NCBI RefSeq assembly: GCF_000304315.1 | Contig: NC_018485.1 | Span: 900,501-964,500 of the forward strand | Length of the DNA stretch: 64,000 nucleotides | DNA from: Methylocystis sp. SC2 | Lineage (GTDB): Bacteria; Pseudomonadota; Alphaproteobacteria; Rhizobiales; Beijerinckiaceae | Reading direction: 5' to 3' | Shown: piece after piece, positions 19,964 through 30,069 of the stretch | Numbering within the stretch: position 1 is the stretch's first letter | Layout: each line of letters begins with the position of its first letter | Notes under the pieces: generated by a model | Database searches by the model: none | Told to the model about the DNA's origin: nothing | What the model saw: the letters and a program-made list of their open reading frames with translations, nothing else | Translations under genes and position numbers: made by a program

Positions 19964-20815
19964 TCACAGCTCCCGATAGGCGAGAAGATCGCGCACGCGA
20001 TCGTAGCGATGCACCGGCCCGTCCTTGCAGATGAACAGCGGACCGAATTGACAGTGACCGCAATGGCCGATGGCGCATTTCATATTGCGCTCCATCGAAA
20101 TGAAGATCCGCGAGTCCGCGACGCCCGCGTCTTCGAGCGCGAGCGCTGTCGCCCGGATCATCACTTCCGGACCGCAGATCATGGCGATGGCGTCCGCCGG
20201 TTCGTAGCGAAGCTTGGACAGCAGAGGCGTCACATAGCCGACGTCGCCGGTCCAATCCGGTCCGGCGCGCTCCACAGCGACGCGCAGCTGGAAGTCTGGC
20301 GTCTTCCGCCATTCTTCGAGTTCGTCGCGAAAAATCAGGTCCTCCGGCGTGCGCGCGCCATAGAGCACGCCCACCCGCCCGTAAGCGGCGCGATGGCGCA
20401 GCAGCCAGTAGATCGCCGGCCGAAGCGGCGCGAGGCCAATGCCGCCGCCAATCAGCAGGACGTCGAAGCCCTTCGCTTCCTCGACCGGCCAGCCGACGCC
20501 GAAGGGGCCGCGCAAGCCCACCTGATCGCCGGCCTTAAGCTTGCCAAGCGCTGCGCTCACCGGGCCGACGGCGCGGATCGTGTGCGTGAGCCGCTCCGGC
20601 GCCTGCGAGTCCCCGCTGATGCTGATCGGTATCTCGCCGACGCCGAATGCGTAAAGCATATTGAACTGCCCCGGCGCGAAGGGCGTGGCGCGCTCGGGGA
20701 GGAGGTCGAAGGTGAACACGTCCGCCGACTCGCGGGTGAAGCGCGTCACCGGCGTCATGCTCGGCGCCATCGGATAAGATAGCGGCGCGCAGGCTTTAAG
20801 CATTGGCGGCATCAT
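19964..20815 (-). CDS. Hydrogenase FAD/NAD(P)-binding gamma subunit
   Basis: Diaphorase subunit related to HydG and dihydroorotate dehydrogenase electron-transfer subunits. 283 residues. The FAD domain has [11 protein letters not shown] and EIPISIS. The NAD(P) domain has [20 protein letters not shown] and CGPEVM. The C-terminus holds a [2Fe-2S] set: Cys247, Cys252, Cys255 and Cys263 in [17 protein letters not shown]. It links the Ni-Fe module to NAD(P). It overlaps the preceding cyclic-nucleotide-binding gene by 20 bases. Confidence 0.92.
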   Translation of the reverse strand: MMPPMLKACAPLSYPMAPSMTPVTRFTRESADVFTFDLLPERATPFAPGQFNMLYAFGVGEIPISISGDSQAPERLTHTIRAVGPVSAALGKLKAGDQVGLRGPFGVGWPVEEAKGFDVLLIGGGIGLAPLRPAIYWLLRHRAAYGRVGVLYGARTPEDLIFRDELEEWRKTPDFQLRVAVERAGPDWTGDVGYVTPLLSKLRYEPADAIAMICGPEVMIRATALALEDAGVADSRIFISMERNMKCAIGHCGHCQFGPLFICKDGPVHRYDRVRDLLAYREL

Positions 20816-21260
20816 ACATCCCGAGCGCCTGCATGCGCGCCGACTGCAGACGTTTGACGAGCGGCGGAATGAACCGCTTCATCATTTCATAGCCGACGCG
20901 CGGATCCGCCTCGCATTTGCCGCGCAGACACTTCCCGTCGAAAGCGATGGCGCGCGTCAGTTCGATGGCGCGCGCGTCGAAAGACGAACGATAGGGCGGA
21001 ATGAGCCAGTCGGCGCCGAGGATTTCGCCGCTCTTGACGGTGAGAAAGGTGAAAGCCCCCCGGCCCGGGACGAAAGTCTCCAGCGCCACGGCGCCATGCC
21101 GCACGAGATAAAAGGAATCCGCCGCGGCGCCCTCGCGATGCAGATAATCGCCCGGCTGCAAGACGACGTTTGTGGCGCATCCGGCGACCAGCGCCAGCGT
21201 CTCTTCATCGAGCCCCTCAGCGAAGGGATGATGGCGCAGCAGATCGGCGATATTCTTCAT
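20796..21260 (-). CDS. Cyclic-nucleotide-binding domain protein within the hydrogenase operon
   Basis: 154-residue single cNMP-binding domain of the Crp superfamily with no DNA-binding helix-turn-helix. Visible are [21 protein letters not shown] and the phosphate-cassette-like [21 protein letters not shown] with its acidic and arginine residues. It overlaps hydB by 4 bases and the gamma gene by 20, so it is produced with the enzyme. Probable role: an allosteric or assembly subunit. Similar cNMP proteins occur in some group 3b operons, but the ligand is unknown. Three cysteines near the C-terminal third ([11 protein letters not shown]) are noteworthy. Confidence 0.85.
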   Translation of the reverse strand: MKNIADLLRHHPFAEGLDEETLALVAGCATNVVLQPGDYLHREGAAADSFYLVRHGAVALETFVPGRGAFTFLTVKSGEILGADWLIPPYRSSFDARAIELTRAIAFDGKCLRGKCEADPRVGYEMMKRFIPPLVKRLQSARMQALGMYDAANA

Positions 21261-22399
21261 GGCCAGTCCCCAGCGGACGTGTCACAGCCGCGAATGGCGC
21301 GCACTTCCTCGGTGATGTCGATGCCCACCGGGCACCAGGTGATGCAGCGCCCGCACCCCACGCAGCCCGACGAGCCGAACTGGTCGATCCAGGTCGCGAG
21401 CTTGTGAGTCATCCACTGTCGGTAGCGCGATTTCGCGCTGGCGCGCACGCTGCCGCCATGAATGTAGGAAAAATCCATTGTGAAGCAGGAATCCCACCGG
21501 CGCCAGCGTTCGGCGCGCGCGCCGGAAAGATCGGAGGCGTCTTCCACCGACGTGCAGAAGCAGGTCGGACAAACCAAGGTGCAATTCGTGCAGCTCAGAC
21601 AGCGCGTCGCCACCTCGTCCCAGCGCGGATGTTCGAGATTGCTCATCAGCAGTTCGTTGAGATCGTCCGAACGCATTTCGCGGCCCATTGAGGATGCGGC
21701 GCGTTCGACCACGGCGTCGCCAGCTTCAATCTCGCGGCTCGACGCAAGCCGATGCGGAATCTGCGCGAGGAGCGCGCGCCCCTCGTCGCTGCCGGTCTCG
21801 ACGAGAAAGATGTGCTCGGTTCCCTCGAAAAGCTCGGTCAGGGCGAGGTCGAACCCGTGCTCGACGCGCGGCCCCGCATGCATCGACACGCAGAAGCAGG
21901 TGCCTCCCGCCTTGCCGCAATTGACGGCGACGATCAGCGCGCGCGCGCGCAGCGCTTGGTAGTGCGGGTCGACGTAGAGATCGCCGACGAGGACCCGGTC
22001 TTGAATGTCGATCGCGCGAATTTCGCAGGCGCGCACGCCGATAAAGGCGAGACGATCGGCCGGGAGCGCTTCGGGCGTAACGCTTGCGTTCTCGCCAGCG
22101 CGTTCGGCCGTCCACAGCCGCAGCTTCGGCGCATGCAGATATTTCTTCCACGACTGCGGCCCGACGGAATATCCAAAGAGCGCATCGTCATCGCGTCTGG
22201 CCAATTTGTAGCGGCCGCCGTCCTGCTCATCCGTCAACCCGCGGGGCAGATCGTCGACGGATTCGATATCGTCGTAAACGATCGCCTCATTGTGCACGGT
22301 GGGGCCGATGGCGCGATAGCCGCCGGCCCGGATCGCCCGCAGCAAGGCCTGCAGCCCCTCGACCGTGATGGTCGCCGCCGCTTCGTCAGCTTTGGCCAT
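21257..22399 (-). CDS. Hydrogenase iron-sulfur beta subunit (HydB-like)
   Basis: 380-residue Fe-S protein of group 3b hydrogenases, resembling HydB and anaerobic sulfite reductase A. The N-terminal two thirds is the family-specific region with [17 protein letters not shown] and [12 protein letters not shown]. The C-terminal ferredoxin domain has [16 protein letters not shown] and [20 protein letters not shown], enough for two [4Fe-4S] clusters. First gene of the operon; the ATG at 22399 follows TAGGAGCG. Its likely partner is the gamma subunit, forming the NAD(P)H-oxidising module. Confidence 0.9.
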   Translation of the reverse strand: MAKADEAAATITVEGLQALLRAIRAGGYRAIGPTVHNEAIVYDDIESVDDLPRGLTDEQDGGRYKLARRDDDALFGYSVGPQSWKKYLHAPKLRLWTAERAGENASVTPEALPADRLAFIGVRACEIRAIDIQDRVLVGDLYVDPHYQALRARALIVAVNCGKAGGTCFCVSMHAGPRVEHGFDLALTELFEGTEHIFLVETGSDEGRALLAQIPHRLASSREIEAGDAVVERAASSMGREMRSDDLNELLMSNLEHPRWDEVATRCLSCTNCTLVCPTCFCTSVEDASDLSGARAERWRRWDSCFTMDFSYIHGGSVRASAKSRYRQWMTHKLATWIDQFGSSGCVGCGRCITWCPVGIDITEEVRAIRGCDTSAGDWP

Positions 22400-22742
22400 G
22401 AGCGCTCCTATCCCGGTTTCCTGCCCGCCGACATCAAATCGAACCACGCGGAATGTTTCGTCAAGTTTAGCCTTTGCCGGCGCCCTTGTGACGCGAGGAT
22501 GACGTTCGGCCGCCGTCCCGCATCACGCGCTTATCGTCTTCCCCCGTGACGACAACCGCCTCGCGCGATCCTGAAGCCCGAGTTTACCAGCAGCCGGACG
22601 AGCCGGCGCAATTCCCATCTCGCCGGTTGCTCGGTTCCCGTGCACGAACTATCTTGACCTTCTAATTCGGCCAACAGGCGCGGAGGACAAGGTGAACTTG
22701 CCGCCGCAGCATCATTCGCGCCGGAACCAGTGAGGATTGCTC
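22400..22742. other. Divergent intergenic region upstream of the hydrogenase operon
   Basis: 343 bases between hydrogenase hydB (leftward) and a membrane protein (rightward). It should contain the hydrogenase promoter. I saw no clear -24/-12, Fnr or Crp palindrome and no gene. Confidence 0.4.
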
Positions 22743-23396
22743 ATGTCCAATAGCTCCGACCCGGCCGAACCGAAGTTGCCCGACGCCTCGCCGCAGCACG
22801 AAAGCTGGACGACGACGTTGGAGCACGGCATCGAAGAGATCCGGACCCAGTCCCCGGGCGTTCTTTTTCTCGACGTCATCAAAATCGACCTGCCCTACAT
22901 CGTGATGCTGTCGACGGCCGTGCTCGGCATCGGAATCGTCACCTTTACGGGACGGCCGGTCGCCTTGTACTGGGAGTTCCTGACGCCGGTCTATTGCGCG
23001 ATCTGCATTTATATCGGCTGGCGTCATGCGGAAACGACGCATGAACGCACGCGGCTCGTTTGGACCCAAATACTGCACTGGGCGGCGTTTCTCTTCGGCA
23101 TGTGGCTGATCTATTCGCCGCCGCTGCGCCAGCTGATCGACGTAAACGCCGCGGGCCTCAACCTGATGGTGCTGCTGGCCGTCGCCACCTTCGTGGCGGG
23201 CGTTCACGCGGCTGCGTGGCAGATCTGCGTCGTCGGCATTATTCTCGGACTCTTCGTGCCGGCGGTGGCGATCATCCAGCGCTCATCGCTGTTCATTATC
23301 GTTTCCCTTCTCGGCATAGGCTTCATCGCCGCCAGCATCTACATCACGCTGCACTCCCATCGCCGAAAAGCTCGCGAGGCGGAGGAGACCGTTTAG
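22743..23396 (+). CDS. Hypothetical polytopic membrane protein
   Basis: 217-residue protein with an acidic soluble N-terminus (~45 residues) and about five hydrophobic helices: IVMLSTAVLGIGIVTF, FLTPVYCAICIYIGW, ILHWAAFLFGMWLIYS, LMVLLAVATFVAGVH and a C-terminal pair around VVGIILGLFVPAV/FIIVSLLGIGFIAASIYI. It ends with a basic tail. No family recognised. ATG at 22743 with GAGG upstream. Its stop codon TAG sits exactly at the start of a family B repeat, which may provide its terminator. Confidence 0.75.
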   Translation: MSNSSDPAEPKLPDASPQHESWTTTLEHGIEEIRTQSPGVLFLDVIKIDLPYIVMLSTAVLGIGIVTFTGRPVALYWEFLTPVYCAICIYIGWRHAETTHERTRLVWTQILHWAAFLFGMWLIYSPPLRQLIDVNAAGLNLMVLLAVATFVAGVHAAAWQICVVGIILGLFVPAVAIIQRSSLFIIVSLLGIGFIAASIYITLHSHRRKAREAEETV

Positions 23397-23500
23397 AGCA
23401 GGCTCCGCAAAAAGCTGGCCGGCTTTTTCGATGAGAGCCTGCTCCAACGTTGGATGTTGAGCGATTCCTTCGATCACATGTTTCATGTGATCGGAAGCGG
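23396..23500. repeat. GAGCAGGTTC hairpin repeat, family B, copy 3 (reversed)
   Basis: GAGCAGGCTCCGCAAAAAGC...GCTTTTTCGATGAGAGCCTGCTC hairpin, then CAACGTTGGATGTTGAGCGATT, then GATCACATGTTTCATGTGATC, a perfect inner palindrome. It has compensatory differences from the other copies (GGCTC/GAGCC) and starts on the last base of the upstream stop codon. Confidence 0.85.
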
Positions 23501-23543
23501 GCCAAAGGGCGCGCGCCGAAGAGCTCTTCGGCGCGCAGCCCGA

Positions 23544-24041
23544 TCAGGCGGAGGTCGGCTGCGCCGCCAGCGCGGCGCGGATGGCGTCGTCCTTGGATTT
23601 ATCGAAGGACGTCCGCAGCACCACGCCGCCGACTCCTTTCAGTCCCTCGAGAACCTTGTCGGTCGTCATCTTGCGCACGAGCAGGAACAAGGCGGCGCCG
23701 CCGGGCGGAACCGCGGCCGCCACGTCCTTCATGAATTTGTCGTCGATGCCGAAGTCGGTCAGCGCGCCCGACACGGCGCCGGCGCCGGCGCCGATCGCAG
23801 CGCCTGCAAGCGGCATCATGAAGATCAATCCGATCAGAGCGCCCCAAAAAGCGCCGGAGACTCCGCCAAGGGCGGTAGTGCTGAACAGCTGATTGAGCTT
23901 TATCGCGCCATCGGCGTTCTTGACGGCGACGACCGCGTCGCCGAGCTCGATCAAATATTCCTTTTGCATGGTGAAGAGCTTCTGCCGAACTTCTTCGGCC
24001 TTTTCTTCCGACGGAAATGCAATCACGAGAAGATCATTCAT
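23544..24041 (-). CDS. DUF1269 family protein
   Basis: 165-residue protein of the DUF1269 family of unknown function. It begins NDLLVIAFPSEEKAEEVRQKL, the usual N-terminal strand-helix. Centrally it has a long glycine/alanine-rich hydrophobic hairpin (GGVSGAFWGALIGLIFMMPLAGAAIGAGAGAVSGAL, described here as residues ~59-94), which may insert in a membrane. The C-terminal part reads LFLLVRKMTTDKVLEGL. It shares orientation with pmoC but is 370 bases downstream, so co-transcription is uncertain. Confidence 0.85.
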   Translation of the reverse strand: MNDLLVIAFPSEEKAEEVRQKLFTMQKEYLIELGDAVVAVKNADGAIKLNQLFSTTALGGVSGAFWGALIGLIFMMPLAGAAIGAGAGAVSGALTDFGIDDKFMKDVAAAVPPGGAALFLLVRKMTTDKVLEGLKGVGGVVLRTSFDKSKDDAIRAALAAQPTSA

Positions 24042-24225
24042 TGGCCTCTCCTGTTCGGCGCGCGGGTCTCGCGCGCCGCCATTGACGATCTAGTTCAGTG
24101 AAAGAGGCAAGACAATGCGCCGATGAGCGGCTGAGGCTGAGTGAAGGGACCGAACGACGGGCGGGCGGTCGGCCGCCGTCATCGCCTCCTCGGCGACGCC
24201 GGCGGGCCAGACTTCCATCAAATCA

Positions 24226-24351
24226 TCACTTCTCGCGATGGCGCGACGGCGCGGCTTCGCTGCGGGCGCGCAGCGGGACACGATGCGGCGCGGCATACAG
24301 GAAACAGAGCGGCGACAGCGCCGCGGCCAGCAGCAGCATGACGACATCCAT
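24226..24351 (-). CDS. Putative 41-residue membrane micropeptide downstream of pmoC
   Basis: Starts MDVVMLLLAAALSPLCFLYA, one hydrophobic helix, and continues with a basic tail rich in Arg and His (ending SRHREK). The ATG at 24351 has GGGAG 8 bases upstream, and the ORF lies 59 bases after the pmoC stop on the same strand. Size and layout (N-terminal helix, positive tail inside) resemble regulatory small membrane proteins of transport or oxidase complexes. No family assignment made. Confidence 0.4.
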   Translation of the reverse strand: MDVVMLLLAAALSPLCFLYAAPHRVPLRARSEAAPSRHREK

Positions 24352-24410
24352 AGGAGTTTCTCCCGTTTTTGTGGCGCCGCCCGCCGCGAAGCGGGCGGCG
24401 ACGTCTCGGA

Positions 24411-25181
24411 TTACTCGGTCAGGAGGGCGACGCCTTCCTTGCCGATCAGACGCTGAATGTTGATCAGCAGCTGAAGCACGACGCCGAACACGCCGAGCGC
24501 CATCCAGCCGAAGAACACGAAGCCCCAATGCAGCGGCGCGACGAACAGTTCTTCCATGAACCAGAACGTGTGGCCCCACTCATTCAGGCCGACGTTCGGG
24601 ATGATCATGAACGGGCCGATCGCCACGATCAGATAGGCCACCGAATAGCCCTTGGCGAAATACGGAAGACGCGTCTTCGCATAGAAGAAGCCGCCGACCG
24701 CGATCACCGAGTAGATCGGGTAGCTCATGTAGAACTCGATGATGTGCGACGGCGTGAAGTCCGTGTCGCGAATCACCGTCATGTGCCAGGTGCCGTCCTG
24801 CTCCGTGAAGAACGACGCGCCCCAGTAAATGGCCGCGGCGTAAACCACCAGCCACTGCACTTCGACAACCAGGCGGCGCATTTCTTCGCGCGCCGTCAGA
24901 GTCGAGAAGTCGCGCGTGCGCGTCTTCCAAAGAAAGCCCGCAAGGCCAATGCCCGAGATCAGCTCAAGCGGAATCTCGGTCCAAAGGATCGACATCCAAT
25001 AGGTCTGGAACTCCGGCGCAAACGAGTCCAGGCCGGCGCGCCAGCCATAAATCTGCTCGTAAATGCGAACGACCAGATAGAACCCGTTCAGAACGGCCAG
25101 GCCGATCCACATGCCCTTCAGGTCAACTACAGCTTCCGTGCCAGCAGCAGCCCGGGCTGCTGTGTCAGTCGTTGAGCTCAT
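24411..25181 (-). CDS. pmoC: Particulate methane monooxygenase subunit C (solitary copy)
   Basis: Membrane subunit of copper-dependent methane monooxygenase, which oxidises methane to methanol in intracytoplasmic membranes. 256 residues, the usual type II methanotroph length, with six or so hydrophobic helices. The PmoC copper ligands are all present: Asp129, His133 and His146 (CuC site), and Asn200, His204 and His218 (CuD site region). These correspond to M. capsulatus 156/160/173 and 227/231/245. Unlike a pmoCAB operon, no pmoA or pmoB follows. The ATG at 25181 follows GGAGGA. Such monocistronic pmoC copies are known in Methylocystis/Methylosinus. An ammonia monooxygenase AmoC is the only alternative and is less likely in this lineage. 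Confidence 0.96.
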   Translation of the reverse strand: MSSTTDTAARAAAGTEAVVDLKGMWIGLAVLNGFYLVVRIYEQIYGWRAGLDSFAPEFQTYWMSILWTEIPLELISGIGLAGFLWKTRTRDFSTLTAREEMRRLVVEVQWLVVYAAAIYWGASFFTEQDGTWHMTVIRDTDFTPSHIIEFYMSYPIYSVIAVGGFFYAKTRLPYFAKGYSVAYLIVAIGPFMIIPNVGLNEWGHTFWFMEELFVAPLHWGFVFFGWMALGVFGVVLQLLINIQRLIGKEGVALLTE

Positions 25182-25204
25182 TAAGTCTCCTCCATGGAAT
25201 TTGA

Positions 25205-25225
25205 CTCGAAGAGACGCTCTTCGAG
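25205..25225. promoter_or_regulatory. Inverted repeat in the pmoC leader
   Basis: Perfect palindrome CTCGAAGAG-ACG-CTCTTCGAG (9-base arms), 24-44 bases upstream of the pmoC start codon. It could be an operator or an RNA hairpin just before the ribosome binding site. Confidence 0.45.
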
Positions 25226-25341
25226 GCTGACGCATCTTGCTTGTTCTGGCGCCCCGCAGACAGTGACTTTGTCGCCAAATACGGCGCAGAATCCGCCACG
25301 CGGAGGGGTTCGAAACCGCGCTTCCGGCCTTCGCGAGTCGC

Positions 25342-25371
25342 AAAAAAAAGCCCGGCGCTGACGCCGGGCTT
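25342..25371 (-). terminator. Rho-independent terminator of ftsH
   Basis: Stem AAGCCCGGCG / CGCCGGGCTT with a 4-base loop. On the minus strand it is followed by eight T. It begins 20 bases after the ftsH stop and separates ftsH from pmoC, so pmoC needs its own promoter. Confidence 0.85.
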
Positions 25372-25390
25372 CCTATTCGATCGCCACAGT

Positions 25391-27307
<1,917 letters not shown>

Positions 27308-27479
27308 TTTTCACCTCCATGACGAGAGCCGCGGCGGGCCGGGCGTCGTCGTCACTATGTATGCATCCCCCGCCGTCGCCAAAGATGCCGCGACGAGCGC
27401 AGGATGAGATTAGAAGTAATCTAGGTCAGGATGGCGCAATCGCCAAACAGGCGTCATAATTCGCCAAAGGTTGGGGCGG

Positions 27480-28946
27480 ATGCATAAGATCGTCATCGCC
27501 GGCCTAAATGAATGCCTAGGCTCGGCTTTCTCGGGATTGACGGATGTTTTGACGCTCGCGCGGCGCGCCGTCGTTCGCGCCGCCGCGCCCGCTGAAAACG
27601 CCGAGGATCCCTTCTATGTCGTCGCGGCGAGCGCGGATGGCGAGTCGATCCGCGACCGCGCGGGGGCGAGTTTCCCTGTCGCCGCGTCCTTCGAGGCCAT
27701 CGCGAGCTGCGACGCGATCATCGTGCCGAGTTTCTGGCCCGACGAGGACGGAAAGCCGCCGGACATGTCGCGCTTTGGCGTGGCGGCCGCCTGGCTACGC
27801 CGCCACCATGCGCGCGGCGCGCTGATCGCAGGCTGTGGATCTGGCGCTTTTCTTCTCGGCGAGGCGGGCCTCCTCGACGGCCGCCGCTGCACGACGAGCT
27901 GGCGGCATCATGAGGAGTTGAAGCAGCGATACGCCCGAATCGACGCCGCCTGGGGCGCGCGGCTGATCGAGGACCGTCGCGTGGTCACCGCCGCCGGCCC
28001 CCTGTCGTGGATCGACGTCGCTCTGCATGTCGTTCGTGCGCTTTGCGGGGTTGAAGCGGCGCGGGTCGCCGCGGAGTTCACCCTGGGCGAGGCTGCGCCC
28101 GTCAAAGGCGCGCAGCATGGCCCGACCGTCTATAACGCAGCGACGCGAAACGAAGGCGCCAGCGGCTTTCTGGCTGACGCCGAGCGAATCATCCGGCAGT
28201 CCGATTCGGCGATGAGCGCTCAGGAGCTCGCGCGGGCTCTTTCGACATCCGAGCGGACGCTGCATCGCAGGCTCAAACTGGCCTCCGGAGAGTCGCCCAA
28301 GACGTTCATCGATCGGATACGGGTCGAGACCGCGCGCATGTTGCTGGAAACCAGCGCCAAGCCCGTCAAGGAGCTCGCCTCCAGCGCCGGCTTCGCCGAC
28401 GAGGCGCGTTTTCGGCGCGCGTTCCGGCGTTTCGCCGGCATGGCGCCGAGCGCCTATCGGGTGTGGGCGCGCGCCAGAAGCCAGAATAAAGGCCAGCTTT
28501 TCGCCTTGCGCAAGGACGCGGAAATCATTCCGAAAATGCTGACGACCATCTTCGACGCCTGCGTCAATGGGGTCACGCTGGCCGACCCCGACCTCGAAGA
28601 TTCGCCGATCATCTACGCCAATCGGCCGTTTATGCGAATCACCGGCTACGAGCTCGACGAGATTATCGGACGCAACTGCCGCTTTCTGCAGGGCGAAGAC
28701 CGCGACCAAGAAGGCAGACTGCGGCTGCGCGAAGCGCTCCGCAATCGAGAACAGATCGAAGTCACGCTGCGCAATTATCGCAAGGACGGCGCGCTCTTTC
28801 ACAACAAGCTCAACATCACGCCCCTTTTCGACGCCGACGGCCGCCTCCTGTATTTCCTCGGCGTGCAATATGACGTCAGCGCTCATGTGCAGGCCGAATT
28901 GGAAATCGGCGACCTTAAAGCGAAGCTTATGTCACTGACGGATTAA
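27480..28946 (+). CDS. GATase1-like / AraC / LOV fusion: probable blue-light transcription factor
   Basis: 488-residue three-domain protein. Residues ~1-185 are a DJ-1/PfpI-like domain of the GATase-AraC kind, with elbow GCGSGAFLLGEAGLLDG (Cys119). Residues ~235-330 are an AraC helix-turn-helix pair (LARALSTSERTLHRRL, LASSAGFADEARFRRAFRR, APSAYR). Residues ~350-470 are a PAS domain of LOV type: GRNCRFLQG (397-405, adduct Cys400), flavin-contacting Asn432 and Asn442, and Gln463 in GVQYDVS. All residues for flavin binding and photoadduct formation are present. A C-terminal helix (QAELEIGDLKAKL) follows. Single gene, convergent with luxI. GATase-AraC proteins normally end after the HTH, so the added LOV is unusual. 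The regulated targets are unknown. Confidence 0.88.
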   Translation: MHKIVIAGLNECLGSAFSGLTDVLTLARRAVVRAAAPAENAEDPFYVVAASADGESIRDRAGASFPVAASFEAIASCDAIIVPSFWPDEDGKPPDMSRFGVAAAWLRRHHARGALIAGCGSGAFLLGEAGLLDGRRCTTSWRHHEELKQRYARIDAAWGARLIEDRRVVTAAGPLSWIDVALHVVRALCGVEAARVAAEFTLGEAAPVKGAQHGPTVYNAATRNEGASGFLADAERIIRQSDSAMSAQELARALSTSERTLHRRLKLASGESPKTFIDRIRVETARMLLETSAKPVKELASSAGFADEARFRRAFRRFAGMAPSAYRVWARARSQNKGQLFALRKDAEIIPKMLTTIFDACVNGVTLADPDLEDSPIIYANRPFMRITGYELDEIIGRNCRFLQGEDRDQEGRLRLREALRNREQIEVTLRNYRKDGALFHNKLNITPLFDADGRLLYFLGVQYDVSAHVQAELEIGDLKAKLMSLTD

Positions 28947-29177
28947 TCGTCATTGCGGCGCAAAGACGCTGAAGCCTGGCCGACTAGTCTTTGTTTAAAG
29001 CCGCACTACCGGCCGCAAGCTGAATCTGCGCCGCGCGCTATTGAGCGGCGCTGCAGGTGCAGCGCAACAGCTTTTCCCACTTGGCTTATTTCGGAGTCGG
29101 TGCGCTAATTTGTCGCGTCTGCCTCAGATGCGGCTCTTCGTTTCCTCGATGGGCAGCGAGCCACAGGACAAAACGCC

Positions 29178-29261
29178 ATGAACGCGATCTCAGCGATTCT
29201 CTCGATTTTCGCCGCCGCCGCCGCCATCACGCTTGCGATCACCGCATTCGTGAACGCCTGA
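29178..29261 (+). CDS. Putative 27-residue hydrophobic micropeptide
   Basis: Reads MNAISAILSIFAAAAAITLA then ITAFVNA and a stop: a single predicted transmembrane helix with almost no soluble part. AGGACA lies 8 bases before the ATG. It lies between the LOV gene and luxI on the plus strand. Could be a type I toxin-like or regulatory peptide, or chance. Confidence 0.3.
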   Translation: MNAISAILSIFAAAAAITLAITAFVNA

Positions 29262-29369
29262 CCGTCGTTCGCCAAATCTAAGAAGCGTCGCTCGCCGCCC
29301 GCCGGCGAGCCGCCAACGCCTCCATTTGCATTCCCTCTTGGATCGCTCGCCGGCGAGAGATTGTTTTGC

Positions 29370-30023
29370 TCATGACCGGCGGCATCCCCTTTGGCGCAGC
29401 CTTTCCAAATCGGCAAGATTGATCGGCGGCGCCGTGGCGTCGCCCGCGAGACTTTTGAACGGCGCGTTCATCGCGGCGCCGACTTCATAAAGCACCGCAA
29501 ACATGTCGGCGCCGTCGATGCGCATCGACGCTAATGTTTCGCCGGCGCAGCCGCGATGCGACAGCAGCCGATGCGTCGACCTGTCAAAAACGCCGATCAT
29601 ATGCGTCAGAGCGGCGGTTTCGGCGATCGCATTGAGCGCGACGCCGAGTTGACCGATCGTGCGATCGATCGCGGCCTCCGTCGCGCGCGCATCTCCGACG
29701 GCGTGGAGCGTCAAACGACTCGCTTCCCAAATCAGCGGGCTTTCGACGCGCAAGCCATCCGGCAAGTCCCCCGCGAAAGCGGCGTTCAACATCGTGACGC
29801 CGGCGGTCGGCAGCAATCTCAGCGCTCCCGCGACGCAATCCATTTCGTCGAGCGCAAGAACGTAGAGCGGATCCAGAGAATCAAAATAATCGACGACCGC
29901 CAGCCGATGGAAGGCGCCGTACGGCTGTATGGCTGCGCGAGCGGCGGCGAGACGCAGGCGATACATCTCATCCATGAGTCGGGGAAAGAGCGCGCGCGAT
30001 TCGCCAGGCAGCAGCGCGATCAT
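29370..30023 (-). CDS. LuxI-family acyl-homoserine-lactone synthase, divergent
   Basis: 217-residue protein with LuxI architecture, expected to make an N-acyl-homoserine lactone from SAM and an acyl donor. Conserved landmarks are present at the expected positions: DEMYRLR (Arg24), Asp45 and Asp48 (VVDYFDSLDPLY), Arg69 in ALRLLPTAG, Glu100 and Arg103 in IWEASRL. However Phe28, Trp34 and Glu43 of the classical invariant set are replaced (Ala, Pro, Val). It lies 46 bases after luxR on the same strand, so the two form a luxRI operon. Signal identity cannot be inferred; loss of activity is possible. Confidence 0.82.
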   Translation of the reverse strand: MIALLPGESRALFPRLMDEMYRLRLAAARAAIQPYGAFHRLAVVDYFDSLDPLYVLALDEMDCVAGALRLLPTAGVTMLNAAFAGDLPDGLRVESPLIWEASRLTLHAVGDARATEAAIDRTIGQLGVALNAIAETAALTHMIGVFDRSTHRLLSHRGCAGETLASMRIDGADMFAVLYEVGAAMNAPFKSLAGDATAPPINLADLERLRQRGCRRS

Positions 30024-30069
30024 CGCTCCCGCCGATTGATTGAGGGACGGTCAGCGGGAGTGGATTCGA

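Noticed and set aside
25182..25343. In-frame 54-residue N-terminal extension of PmoC
   Set aside because: It runs through the leader palindrome, has no similarity to PmoC, and the ATG at 25181 has a proper GGAGGA site and gives the normal length.
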